From NCBI RefSeq assembly GCF_001277195.1, contig NZ_CP012268.1:2542001-2606000 (forward strand): 64,000 nt of DNA. The letters run 5' to 3'. A program made the position numbers and the translations under genes. The notes below the pieces were generated by a model. It was not told where the DNA came from. It saw only the letters and a program-made list of their open reading frames with translations, and made no database searches. This DNA comes from Cronobacter muytjensii ATCC 51329 (GTDB taxonomy: Bacteria > Pseudomonadota > Gammaproteobacteria > Enterobacterales > Enterobacteriaceae). Every line of letters starts with the position of its first letter. Position 1 is the stretch's first letter. Of this stretch, positions 25,998-34,863 are shown piece after piece.

Positions 25998-26037
25998 AAG
26001 AGGTCGGCTCCTCCACCGGGAAAAAGCATTTTTGGTA

Positions 26038-26055
26038 TGTGTACAAATGTACACA
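26038..26055. promoter_or_regulatory. Palindromic TetR-type operator between ybjK and ybjJ
   Basis: TGTGTAC-AAAT-GTACACA, two perfect 7-bp arms around a 4-bp centre, lies midway in the 107-bp divergent region. Size and symmetry suit a TetR-family dimer, so the natural reading is autoregulation by YbjK and control of ybjJ. This is an inference from layout. Confidence 0.75.
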
Positions 26056-26104
26056 ACCTTGCTACGTTTTAAAGGTTTCTTTTTTCACTCCAGGCGAATG
26101 GGCT

Positions 26105-27319
26105 ATGTCATCCGACGTGAATCTCTCTCCCGCGCTGCGTCACAGAACGTGGGCGCTGTTTCTGTTTTTCTTTCTGCCGGGCCTGTTGATGGCCTCCTGG
26201 GCGACCCGTACGCCTTCAATCCGTGATGTGCTGCAGGTCTCTACCGCCGGGATGGGCATTGTGCTGTTCGGTCTCTCGGTAGGCTCAATGAGCGGCATCC
26301 TCTGTTCAGGCTGGCTGGTGAAGCGTCTTGGTACGCGCCCGGTTATCCGCAACGGCATGGCGCTGGGCGTGCTCGGTATGCTGCTGATGGCGTTCGCGCT
26401 GTGGCTCGCCTCGCCGCTGCTGTTCGCCTGCGGGCTGGCGGTGCTGGGCGCCGGAATGGGCTCCGCTGAGGTGGCGCTGAATGTGGAAGGCGCGACGGTC
26501 GAGCAGTTACAGAACAAAACCATTCTGCCGATGATGCACGGCTTTTTCAGTCTCGGCACGCTGATTGGCGCGGGCATCGGGCTTAGCCTGACGGCGCTGA
26601 ATTTTCCTGCCGATCTGCACCTCACCATCGCCACGCTGATTACCGTCATCCCGATTATCGTCGGGCTGCGCGCTATCCCGCACGGCGTCGGCAAAGAGGC
26701 GAAAGAGGCGCGTCAGCAGCGCCCCGCCGGACATATTCCTTTCTGGAAAGACAGCCAGCTGCTGTTGATTGGCCTGATTGTGCTTGCGATGGCGTTTGCC
26801 GAAGGTTCCGCCAACGACTGGCTGCCGCTCCTCATGGTGGATGGCCACGGCTTCAGCCCCACCTCCGGATCGCTGATTTACGCCGGCTTCACGCTCGGCA
26901 TGACGCTGGGCCGCTTCTTCGGCGGCTGGTTTATCGACCGCTACAGCCGCGTAAATGTGGTGCGCGCCAGCGCCATGATGGGCGCGCTCGGCATCGGGCT
27001 GATTATCTTTGTCGATAACCCGCTTATCGCGAGCGTGTCGGTACTGCTGTGGGGATTAGGCGCGTCGCTCGGCTTCCCGCTGACGATTTCGGCGGCGAGC
27101 GATACCGGGCCGGATGCGCCGGTGCGCGTGAGCGTGGTGGCCACGGCGGGCTATGTTGCCTTCCTGGTCGGCCCGCCGCTGCTCGGCTTCCTGGGGGAAC
27201 ATTACGGACTGCGCAGCGCGATGCTGGTGGTGTTGTCGCTGGTGGTGCTGGCGGCGCTGGTGGCTCGCGCGGTGGCGAAACCGGCGACGCCCGTCGAGCC
27301 GGCGCGTGACGTTATTTAA
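26105..27319 (+). CDS. ybjJ: YbjJ, MFS transporter
   Basis: A 404-residue 12-helix major facilitator. N-half motifs are FFLPGLLMASWATRTPSIRD and GSMSGILCSGWLVKRLGTRP (the MFS loop 2-3 motif), the middle loop is KEAKEARQQRPAGH, and the C-half contains GGWFIDRYSRVNVV. Substrate unknown. The start at 26105 (MSSDVNLS) is chosen because the longer frame from 26039 would overlap the operator. Its stop overlaps the stop of the convergent flagellin gene by 8 bases; in E. coli ybjI is its direct neighbour. Confidence 0.9.
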   Translation: MSSDVNLSPALRHRTWALFLFFFLPGLLMASWATRTPSIRDVLQVSTAGMGIVLFGLSVGSMSGILCSGWLVKRLGTRPVIRNGMALGVLGMLLMAFALWLASPLLFACGLAVLGAGMGSAEVALNVEGATVEQLQNKTILPMMHGFFSLGTLIGAGIGLSLTALNFPADLHLTIATLITVIPIIVGLRAIPHGVGKEAKEARQQRPAGHIPFWKDSQLLLIGLIVLAMAFAEGSANDWLPLLMVDGHGFSPTSGSLIYAGFTLGMTLGRFFGGWFIDRYSRVNVVRASAMMGALGIGLIIFVDNPLIASVSVLLWGLGASLGFPLTISAASDTGPDAPVRVSVVATAGYVAFLVGPPLLGFLGEHYGLRSAMLVVLSLVVLAALVARAVAKPATPVEPARDVI

Positions 27320-28760
27320 GGAGCGACAGCACGCTTTCCGCCTGCTGGTTCGCCTGCGCCAGTACGGCATTCCCGGCCTGTTGCAGGATCTGCGAGCGGC
27401 TGAGATTGCTGGCCTCCTGCGCGAAATCCGCATCCTCAATGCGGCTGCGCGCGGCGGCGGTGGCGACGGTTTTCTGCGCCAGCCCCGCCTTTGCGGAGTC
27501 AAACGTATTCACCAGGCTGCCGTACGTGCCGCGGTAGCTGCTGACGGTATCCAGCGCGTGGTCAATGGTGTCAATCGCCTGCGACGCGCCCTGCTGATTA
27601 TCGAGCCGCGCGGCGTCCAGGCCGAGCGTTTTCGTGTCCGAGGGCGTGGCGGGAATGGTTTTATACTCCACCGCCTCGCCATAATCGGCGCTCATCACGA
27701 TATCCGTGTCGGTGCTGACCGGCCCGTCCGGCTTATCGGTCGGCAGCGGCAGCTTCGTCCAGGTCATCTGACCGAAAAAGGATCCGTTGCCAACCACCAT
27801 AATGATCACATCTTCCGTCACCTTATCGATGGAGAGCCGCTCCAGATAGTTGCCCGCCGAGACGGTGCCGTTGTTACCCCAGCCGGTCGCCGGCGTCTCA
27901 TAGCGGTCGCCGTCGCCGCTGTAGGTGATGGTCATGCCGTTGTAATTCTTTACCGCCCCGCCGCTCACGTTATAGGTGGCCGGCCCCTGCGTCAGGTTCG
28001 CGTCGCTGTAGCTGGCGTCAGGCAAAAATCCGTTATCGGTGGAGATAATTTTGGTGTTAGCCGTCGCGGTACTGTTCACCCCGTTATTCGTCCAGGTGAA
28101 ATCACGCGTAGCGCCGTTTACCGGCGTGCCGACCAGGTGGCTGCCGTCGCGGCTGAACAGCTGGATATCGTCATCCATCCAGCCGGAGTTAATGGTCAAC
28201 GTAATATCGGTCGCGCCTGCCGGGATATAAGCCAGCGGCACCAGCCCGGAGCTGAACGAGTACTGCTGGCCAGGCACCGGGAAACGCTGGTTAATGGACG
28301 GAATATTGCCAAGCTGCGCCGCAGGGGGTGTCGGCGGCGCAGCGGGCGCCAGCGGATATTTGCCGAAAATCGTCGTCCCTGTGGCAATGGCGTCAATCTG
28401 CGCTTTTATCTGGCTAAACTCCGTGGAGATAGCCGCGCGATCGCTCGTATCGAGCGTACCGGTCGCCGCCTGCACAGCCAGCTCTTTGGCGCGCATCAGC
28501 AGAGCGCTGACTTCAGAGAGCGCGCCTTCGGCGGTCTGCGAGAGGCTAATGCCATCGTTCATGCTGCGCGACGCCACATCATTGGCCTTAAGCGTCGCGG
28601 ACATACGGTTGGCAATAGCCTGCCCGGCAGCATCATCCTTCGCGCCGTTAATGCGCATGCCGGATGAGAGCCGCTCAATGGACTGGCTTAAGCTAGCGGC
28701 CGTTTTTTTCTGCTGCGTCAGGACATTACCTGACATCAGATTATTGAAGATAGTCGCCAT
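27312..28760 (-). CDS. Orphan flagellin with extra beta-rich central domain
   Basis: A 482-residue flagellin outside any flagellar operon. The conserved D0/D1 N-terminal part is intact (IERLSSGMRINGAKDDAAGQ, RSMNDGISLSQTAEGAL) as is the C-terminal part (SRIEDADFAQEASNLSRSQI, QQAGNAVLAQANQQAESVL), so it could polymerise. Residues about 135-385 form a distinct region starting with a proline-rich linker (PLAPAAPPTPPAAQ) and then a beta-rich sequence with DITLTINSGWMDDDIQLFSR and TYSGDGDRYE, unlike the usual enterobacterial D2/D3. There is a sigma-28-like promoter upstream. The start ATG at 28760 gives the canonical MATIFNN; a GTG six codons earlier is in frame. Convergent overlap with ybjJ. Confidence 0.88.
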   Translation of the reverse strand: MATIFNNLMSGNVLTQQKKTAASLSQSIERLSSGMRINGAKDDAAGQAIANRMSATLKANDVASRSMNDGISLSQTAEGALSEVSALLMRAKELAVQAATGTLDTSDRAAISTEFSQIKAQIDAIATGTTIFGKYPLAPAAPPTPPAAQLGNIPSINQRFPVPGQQYSFSSGLVPLAYIPAGATDITLTINSGWMDDDIQLFSRDGSHLVGTPVNGATRDFTWTNNGVNSTATANTKIISTDNGFLPDASYSDANLTQGPATYNVSGGAVKNYNGMTITYSGDGDRYETPATGWGNNGTVSAGNYLERLSIDKVTEDVIIMVVGNGSFFGQMTWTKLPLPTDKPDGPVSTDTDIVMSADYGEAVEYKTIPATPSDTKTLGLDAARLDNQQGASQAIDTIDHALDTVSSYRGTYGSLVNTFDSAKAGLAQKTVATAAARSRIEDADFAQEASNLSRSQILQQAGNAVLAQANQQAESVLSLLK

Positions 28761-28802
28761 AGGGTTGCCGTTTCGCACGTCGGAGAGTCGTTAACAAGGC
28801 TA

Positions 28803-28830
28803 CTATCGGCCCCCAGGCAATTTAGCTTTA
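28803..28830 (-). promoter_or_regulatory. Sigma-28 (FliA)-like promoter of the orphan flagellin
   Basis: Read on the minus strand: TAAA, 16 bases, then GCCGATAG, against the FliA consensus TAAA-N15-GCCGATAA. The -10 element lies about 43 bp before the flagellin start. One extra spacer base and one changed -10 base keep this short of certain. Confidence 0.7.
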
Positions 28831-28940
28831 GGTTTAAATTTGAATTAAGTGAAAAATCCTTTTAATAACCATAGCTTATGTTAACAGGCGCAAATCCGTA
28901 CTTTTACGGTGCCGCGCCTGAAAATGCTTAAGGAGCGTTT

Positions 28941-29753
28941 ATGGCAGTGAAGTTAATCGCCGTGGATATGGACGGCACATTTTTAAGCGACGCCAAGACT
29001 TACAATCGCGCGCGTTTCCTCGCGCAGTATGCCGAATTAAAAGCGCGCGGCATCCGTTTTGTGGTGGCGAGCGGTAACCAGTTTTACCAGTTGCAATCAT
29101 TCTTCCCGGAAATTGCCGACGAGATAGCTTTCGTGGCGGAAAACGGCGCGTGGGTGGTGTGCGAAGGCGAGGATCTGTTTAACGGGGAACTGACCGAAGA
29201 GGAGTACCGCCACGTCATCGCGCATCTGCTGACGCTGGAAGACGTGGAGATCATCGCCTGCGGCAAGCACAGCGGGTACTCGCTCAACCGCTACGACGAG
29301 CGCTTTAAACAGATGGCGTCGCGCTATTATCACCGGTTGCAGTTTGTCGACGATCTGTTCGCCGTAAAAGATATTTTCTTTAAATTCGCGCTCAACCTGC
29401 CGGATATTCAGCTGCTGAAAACGATGGATGACCTGACCGAGGCGTTTAACGGCATCGTGGTGCCGGTTTCCAGCGGCCACGGCTCTATCGATCTCATCAT
29501 TCCGGGTCTGCACAAAGCGAACGGCATTCAGATGCTGCAAGCGCGCTGGGGCATTGCGGACAGCGAGGTCGTGGCGTTTGGCGACGGCGGCAATGACGTG
29601 GAGATGTTGCGCCAAGCGGCGTTTGGCTTTGCGATGGAAAACGCGCCGCAAGCGATTCACAAGGTGGCGCGTTACCGGGCGCCGACAAACAACGAGGAAG
29701 GGGTGCTTGAGGTGATTGATAAGATCCTGAACAACGAGGCGCCATTCGCATGA
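28941..29753 (+). CDS. ybjI: YbjI, HAD-superfamily sugar/FMN phosphatase (Cof type)
   Basis: A 270-residue Cof-like HAD phosphatase. Motif I is VDMDGTFL (nucleophile Asp), motif II lies at VVASGNQ, the Lys motif near LHKANGIQML and motif IV is AFGDGGNDVEML. In E. coli the homologue dephosphorylates FMN and sugar phosphates such as erythrose 4-phosphate in vitro. AGGAGCG precedes the ATG. It is separated from ybjJ by the inserted flagellin. Confidence 0.93.
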   Translation: MAVKLIAVDMDGTFLSDAKTYNRARFLAQYAELKARGIRFVVASGNQFYQLQSFFPEIADEIAFVAENGAWVVCEGEDLFNGELTEEEYRHVIAHLLTLEDVEIIACGKHSGYSLNRYDERFKQMASRYYHRLQFVDDLFAVKDIFFKFALNLPDIQLLKTMDDLTEAFNGIVVPVSSGHGSIDLIIPGLHKANGIQMLQARWGIADSEVVAFGDGGNDVEMLRQAAFGFAMENAPQAIHKVARYRAPTNNEEGVLEVIDKILNNEAPFA

Positions 29754-29786
29754 AACGGCGGCCCGTCCGGGCCGCCGCACGTCGCA

Positions 29787-31019
29787 TCAGCCTTCCCGGC
29801 TGGCGCCGACGGTTTTATCTTTCAGGAAAATCACCATCAGGCCCAGCCACAGCAGACCGTTTGCGAGATTAAACAGGTTGAACAGGCCGTTGCCGCCGCC
29901 GATCCAGGCGTGTTTGCTCACTTCGATGCCGACAGTGAAAATCGTCATCTGCAACATGCCCATCGCGGCGGAAACGGTGCCTTTGCTGATGTCGCTCGCA
30001 AACAGCGTCAGGCGCACCAGGCCCGCGTTGGCGATGCCGATGCCGAAGGCGTAAATACTGAGCCCCGCCGTCATCCAGAGATAGGCGTGGGAGGAGAGCA
30101 GCGTCGCGAGCGCCGCCAGCGCCAGCCCGGCCATAATCGGCCAGCCGCCCATGATAATCAGCGAGCGCACGCTGCGCCGTGCGGTGAGCTTCGCCAGCAC
30201 CAGGTTGCCGAGGATCAACGCGCCGAAAATCGGCACCTGCAACAGCCCATATTCATAGGTGCTCATCTGCTCGCCACTGATGATAATCACCGGCGACTGG
30301 GCAATCCACGCCAGCAGCGGCAGGCTGACAAATCCGATCGCCAGCGCGCCTGAGACAAAACGCAGGTTTTTCAGCACCGCTTTATAGTCACGCCCCAGTT
30401 CGCGCAGCGACAGTTTCTCGCCAAGCCGCGTCGCGGTTTCCGGCATCGCGCGCCACAGCCCGAAGAAAGAGATGGCCGCCAGCGCCGCGAACAGCACAAA
30501 CATCATCTCCCAGGGCGCGGCATGCACCCAGGCCGCGCCCACCAGCGGGCCGAGCAGCGGCGCAATCAGCGCCACGTTCGCCATCAGCGCGGTGATTTTG
30601 ATGCACACCGCCTCTTCAAACGACTCTTGGATAGCCGCATACCCCACCGCGCCGATAAAGCACAGACTGATGCCCTGTAAGAAACGCAACACCGTGAACT
30701 GTTCGATAGTCTGGGCCAGCAGCGTGGCAAGGCAGGTCACGATAAACCACACCACGCCCGCCAGCATCACCGGGCGACGACCGATGCGATCCGAGAGCGG
30801 GCCAAGCAGCCACTGTAAAAACATGCCGCCCGCGAGATAGGCGGTCATCGAGGTCGGCACCCATTCCACGCCCGCCTGATACTGCTCGACGACCGCGAGC
30901 ATCCCCGGCTGGATCATGTCGTTGCCGATATAAGTAGAAAATTCATAGAGCACCAGACAGAGCGGGAACAGCAGCGCCTGGCGTCCGAGACGTCCGGTTC
31001 GGTTTGCGTGAGTTTGCAT
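29787..31019 (-). CDS. mdfA: MdfA (Cmr), multidrug/proton antiporter
   Basis: A 410-residue 12-helix MFS exporter, giving efflux of chloramphenicol, quinolones, ethidium and cations in exchange for protons. The key membrane acids Glu26 and Asp34 (LYEFSTYIGNDM) and Arg112 (LRFLQGISLCFIGA) are present, as is motif A GPLSDRIGRRPVM. The start at 31019 puts Glu at position 26, as in E. coli, favouring it over the frame's 31034 ATG. Intact, so intrinsic efflux function is expected. Confidence 0.97.
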   Translation of the reverse strand: MQTHANRTGRLGRQALLFPLCLVLYEFSTYIGNDMIQPGMLAVVEQYQAGVEWVPTSMTAYLAGGMFLQWLLGPLSDRIGRRPVMLAGVVWFIVTCLATLLAQTIEQFTVLRFLQGISLCFIGAVGYAAIQESFEEAVCIKITALMANVALIAPLLGPLVGAAWVHAAPWEMMFVLFAALAAISFFGLWRAMPETATRLGEKLSLRELGRDYKAVLKNLRFVSGALAIGFVSLPLLAWIAQSPVIIISGEQMSTYEYGLLQVPIFGALILGNLVLAKLTARRSVRSLIIMGGWPIMAGLALAALATLLSSHAYLWMTAGLSIYAFGIGIANAGLVRLTLFASDISKGTVSAAMGMLQMTIFTVGIEVSKHAWIGGGNGLFNLFNLANGLLWLGLMVIFLKDKTVGASREG

Positions 31020-31185
31020 GAGTCTTCCATCCATAAAATCGCGCTGAGTGTAATGAATTGCCGCGCCGCGCGATAGTGAATTATGTGCGACAAACGGGCG
31101 GCGCGCGCCTTTCGTCCGGCTGTTTAAGGTTTTCTTAAGTTAGCCGTTTTATGCTGGCCGTTTTCAGCTCGCAGAGGGCGCCGTT

Positions 31186-31926
31186 ATGCGCACGCTATCC
31201 CCGCTCCTGTATCCCGCCAGGCCGCGGATAAATAAGACAATCTCCCTTTATTCGCTGCCCCTGCGCTTTTATGTTGGTCAGCTTGCGCTGTTAACGGCGC
31301 TGGGCGTGCTGTTTACCTGGCTTTCGCGTAACGAGGCGCTGGACCGCTGGCTGACGCAGATGTGGTTTGATGCCGCAGCGCAGCGCTTTCCCTGGCAGAA
31401 CAACCCCTGGCTTGATCTTATTAACCACCGTTTCGCCAAATATTGCGCCGTCGCGATAGCGGTCGGGAGCTTGCTGTACGGTCTCGCTCGCCGACACCCG
31501 CGCTGGATAATGGTGGCGCTGCTGATGGGGCTTGGCACCGCCGTGGTCGGCGTGCTGAAGGCCACCAGCCACCACAGCTGCCCGTGGGATCTGGTCGAGT
31601 ATGGCGGAAAAGCGCTTTCTTATCCGCTCTTCAGTGCGGCGCCCGACGCCAGCGGCCCCGGTCGCTGTTTCCCCGGCGGCCATGCCTCAAGCGGCTTTAT
31701 GGTGATGGGGCTCTGGTTCGGGCTGCGGCGCGAACGTCCGGGTCTCGCCCGGCTGGCGCTGACGGCAGGCATTGTGCTCGGCCTTACGATGGGCTTCGGC
31801 CAAGTGATGCGCGGCGCGCATTTTTTCACCCATAACCTGTGGGCAGGCTGGTGGGTGTGGCTTACGCAGGTGGTGACGTGGGGCGTGACCACCACACTGA
31901 TGAATAAGGAATCTGCAACCCTATGA
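31186..31926 (+). CDS. PAP2-family membrane phosphatase
   Basis: A 246-residue inner-membrane phosphatase of the PAP2 superfamily (acting on lipid-linked phosphates). Its three motifs are KATSHHSCPWDL, RCFPGGHASSGF (PSGH-like) and GQVMRGAHFFTHNLWAG (with the catalytic His). About five transmembrane helices. The substrate could be lipid A, phosphatidylglycerophosphate or undecaprenyl pyrophosphate; the sequence alone does not decide. The gene overlaps ybjG by 4 bases (ATGA), giving a tandem pair of PAP2 phosphatases. Confidence 0.8.
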   Translation: MRTLSPLLYPARPRINKTISLYSLPLRFYVGQLALLTALGVLFTWLSRNEALDRWLTQMWFDAAAQRFPWQNNPWLDLINHRFAKYCAVAIAVGSLLYGLARRHPRWIMVALLMGLGTAVVGVLKATSHHSCPWDLVEYGGKALSYPLFSAAPDASGPGRCFPGGHASSGFMVMGLWFGLRRERPGLARLALTAGIVLGLTMGFGQVMRGAHFFTHNLWAGWWVWLTQVVTWGVTTTLMNKESATL

Positions 31927-32516
31927 TGGAAGCGCTGAATCACTTTCTCTTTTTGCAAATCAACGCCACGCCAGACTCCGCAAGCTGGCTTATCGCGCTC
32001 GCGACGTTTATCGCCCGCGATCTTATCTCTATCGTGCCGCTACTGCCTGTTGTGCTCTGGCTGTGGCGCCCCACCGAGCGCCGGCTGGTGGTGAAGTTCG
32101 CGCTGGCGCTGCTTATCAGTCTCTCGGTCTCCTGGATTGCCGGTCATCTTTTTCCGCACCCCAGGCCGTTTGTGGTGGGCCTCGGCCATCAGTTCCTGCC
32201 GCACGCGCCGAACGACTCCTACCCGAGCGACCACGGCACCGTGATTTTCACCTTCGCGCTGGCGTTTCTCTTCTGGCACCGCGTCTGGTCAGGGCTGGTG
32301 CTGATGGCGGTTGCCTGCGCGATTGCCTGGTCGCGCATCTATCTCGGCGTCCACTGGCCGCTCGATATGGCGGGCGGCTTGCTGGTGGCGCTGCTTGCCT
32401 GCCTGAGCGCGCAGATCCTCTGGGCGCCGTTTGGCGAGCCGCTTTATCGCGCGCTGCGTCAGCTTTATCGCCTGTGCTTCGCGCTGCCTATCCGTAAAGG
32501 CTGGGTGCGTGACTAA
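31923..32516 (+). CDS. ybjG: YbjG, undecaprenyl-diphosphate phosphatase (BcrC type)
   Basis: A 197-residue inner-membrane PAP2 phosphatase that recycles undecaprenyl pyrophosphate to the monophosphate carrier for peptidoglycan synthesis and affects bacitracin resistance. Motifs: HPRPFVVG (motif 1), YPSDHGTVIFTF (motif 2) and WSRIYLGVHWPLDMAGG (motif 3 with His and Asp). It follows the other PAP2 gene with start/stop overlap, unlike in E. coli where ybjG stands alone next to deoR. Confidence 0.92.
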   Translation: MMEALNHFLFLQINATPDSASWLIALATFIARDLISIVPLLPVVLWLWRPTERRLVVKFALALLISLSVSWIAGHLFPHPRPFVVGLGHQFLPHAPNDSYPSDHGTVIFTFALAFLFWHRVWSGLVLMAVACAIAWSRIYLGVHWPLDMAGGLLVALLACLSAQILWAPFGEPLYRALRQLYRLCFALPIRKGWVRD

Positions 32517-32595
32517 CCGCAGGGCCGCAGGTAAGATTGCACGACTTTTCAGGCGCCGCGCGACGGGCGTGGCGCCGGGTTGAGCAAGAGGCTTT

Positions 32596-33360
32596 ATGGA
32601 AACGCGGCGTGACGAGCGAATAGCGCAACTGCTACAGGCGCTAAAGCGACAGGATAAAATTCATCTTAAAGAGGCGGCGGCGCTGCTTGGCGTCTCTGAG
32701 ATGACGATTCGCCGCGACCTGCAGGGCCACGACGCGCCGGTTACGCTGCTCGGCGGCTATATTGTGCTGGAGCCGCGCGGCGTGACCGTCAGCCGTTACC
32801 TGCTGAGCGACGAAAAAACCCGTCTGGTGGAAGAGAAACGCCATGCGGCGCGAATTGCGGCGTCGCTCGCGCGCCCGCACCAGACGCTGTTTTTCGACTG
32901 CGGCACCACCACGCCGTGGATTATCGAAGCGCTGGACGACGCGCTGCCCTTTACCGGCATCTGTTATTCGCTGAACACCTTTCTGGCGTTGCAGGAGAAA
33001 CCGCAGTGCCGCGTGATTTTGTGCGGCGGCGAGTTTCACGCCAGCAACGCCATTTTCAAACCGCTCAATTTCCAGGAAACGTTGCGCAATCTGTGCCCGG
33101 ATATCGCCTTTTTTTCGGCGGCGGGCGTGCATCCGCAGTATGGCGCGACCTGTTTTAATCTCGACGAATTACCGGTGAAGCACTGGGCGCTGGAGATGGC
33201 GCAACGGTACGTCATTGTGGCCGATCACAGTAAGTTTGGTCAGGTGCGGCCCGCCTGTATGGGGCCGCTTGAAGCGTTCGGCACGATTGCGACCGACAGG
33301 ATGCCCGACGAGGCGTTTATCGCCTGGGCGCAGTCGGCGAAAGTCGACGTGCTGTGGTAA
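32596..33360 (+). CDS. deoR: DeoR, deoxyribonucleoside regulator
   Basis: A 254-residue repressor that binds the deo operators and responds to deoxyribose 5-phosphate. N-terminal helix-turn-helix: DKIHLKEAAALLGVSEMTIRRD. The sugar-phosphate sensor domain carries FFDCGTTTPWIIEAL and the C-terminal KHWALEMAQRYVIVADHSKFG typical of the DeoR family. Neighbours (ybjG, dacC) match the E. coli deoR locus. Confidence 0.93.
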   Translation: METRRDERIAQLLQALKRQDKIHLKEAAALLGVSEMTIRRDLQGHDAPVTLLGGYIVLEPRGVTVSRYLLSDEKTRLVEEKRHAARIAASLARPHQTLFFDCGTTTPWIIEALDDALPFTGICYSLNTFLALQEKPQCRVILCGGEFHASNAIFKPLNFQETLRNLCPDIAFFSAAGVHPQYGATCFNLDELPVKHWALEMAQRYVIVADHSKFGQVRPACMGPLEAFGTIATDRMPDEAFIAWAQSAKVDVLW

Positions 33361-33387
33361 GCGCTCCCGCATGGCGGGAGCGTGCTG

Positions 33388-34599
33388 TTACGAGAACCAG
33401 CCGCCAAACCACTGATGGAATTTCATCAGGACAAAATCCCACATCCGGCTGAAGAAACCGCCTTCATTAACCGCCTCCATCACCACCAGCGGACGCTGCT
33501 CGATGCTTTTGCCGTTGAGCTGAAAATCAATCGTGCCGACCACCTGCCCCGCCTTCAGCGGCGCGGTCAGTTGTGGCGAATTGAGGGTATAGGTCGCCTT
33601 GAGATTTTTCAGTTGGCCTTTCGGGATAGTCACCGAGCCTGCCTCGCCTGCGCCGAGCCTGACCTCGCTGGTGTCGCCAAACCAGACGCGCTGGCTGACA
33701 AACGCGGCGTCCGGCTTGATGGGCGTGACGGTTTCAAAGAAGCGGAACCCCCACGTCAGCAGCTTTTCTGACTCGCGAAAGCGCACGCCGTCGGTTTTCG
33801 CGCCGAGCACCACCGAGATAAGACGCATATCGCCCTGCGTCGCCGAAGCCACGAGGTTATAGCCCGCGCCCGCCGTGGTGCCGGTTTTCATACCGTCCAC
33901 GTTCATGCTGGTGCTCCACAGCAGGCGGTTGCGGTTCGGCTGGCGGATATTGTTAAACGTAAACTCTTTCTCTTTGTGGACGGCGTACTCATCCGGCACG
34001 TCGTGGATCAGCGCTTTGCCGAGCAACGCCATATCGCGCGCGGTGCTGAACTGCCCCGGCGCATCAAGGCCGTGCACCGTTTTAAACGTGGTGTTGGTCA
34101 ACCCGAGGCGCTTCGCGTAGCCGTTCATCAGGCTGACGAACGCGTCCTGGCTGCCCGCCACATAATCGGCGATGGCGATGCTGGCGTCGTTGCCGGACTG
34201 AATAATCACGCCTTTATTAAGATCCGCGACCGAGACCTGATCGCCGGGCTTTAAGAACATCAGCGATGAACCGCGCAGCGCCGGGTTGCCGGTCGCCCAG
34301 GCGTCTTTGCCGACGGTGACTTTATCATCGAGGTGAATTTTTCCCGCCTTGAGCGCCTGGCCGACCACATAGCTGGTCATCAGCTTGGTCAGGCTCGCCG
34401 GATCGAGTTTTTCATCGGCGTTGCCTTCGGCCAGTACTTTGCCGCTGTGATAGTCCATAAGGATCCAGGCGCGGGCCTCGACCGCAGGCGCGGCGGGCGC
34501 GATGGGGTCGGCCGCATGGGCGGCGGTAAGCGAAATCAGAAGAAACGCGCCTGAGAGAGCACGCGCGCAGGAAGCGCCGGAGCGTGAGAGTGAGGTCAT
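33388..34599 (-). CDS. dacC: DacC, D-alanyl-D-alanine carboxypeptidase (PBP6)
   Basis: A 403-residue penicillin-binding protein that trims the terminal D-Ala from peptidoglycan pentapeptides in the periplasm. Signal peptide ends TAAHA. Active-site motifs: SLTK (ASLTKLMTS), SGN (IQSGNDAS) and KTG (MKTGTTAGAGYN). C-terminal amphipathic anchor: FVLMKFHQWFGGWFS. The ATG at 34599 has AGGTGG before it; an in-frame ATG at 34620 is an alternative. Conserved next to deoR and gstB. Confidence 0.96.
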   Translation of the reverse strand: MTSLSRSGASCARALSGAFLLISLTAAHAADPIAPAAPAVEARAWILMDYHSGKVLAEGNADEKLDPASLTKLMTSYVVGQALKAGKIHLDDKVTVGKDAWATGNPALRGSSLMFLKPGDQVSVADLNKGVIIQSGNDASIAIADYVAGSQDAFVSLMNGYAKRLGLTNTTFKTVHGLDAPGQFSTARDMALLGKALIHDVPDEYAVHKEKEFTFNNIRQPNRNRLLWSTSMNVDGMKTGTTAGAGYNLVASATQGDMRLISVVLGAKTDGVRFRESEKLLTWGFRFFETVTPIKPDAAFVSQRVWFGDTSEVRLGAGEAGSVTIPKGQLKNLKATYTLNSPQLTAPLKAGQVVGTIDFQLNGKSIEQRPLVVMEAVNEGGFFSRMWDFVLMKFHQWFGGWFS

Positions 34600-34863
34600 A
34601 AAAGCCACCTGAATATCCATTCCAGAAACTACTACAAATCAACCGTATCGGTAAAAAGGTGAGTAATAACGCACAAACGGCTTCAATGAAACAGCGCGCG
34701 GGTAAAGTTTTTAAAGTTTCACTTTTACCGTCACAAACCGGCGCGGCGGGAGAACATTTTCAGGCGGTTGCTAAAGCGCGGGGTTTATTCCACCATGAGC
34801 GTTCACACGTGGCGCGCAGGCGTTCGCCGCCGCGGCATCGTTCATCTGCAAAAGGAGCAAGTC

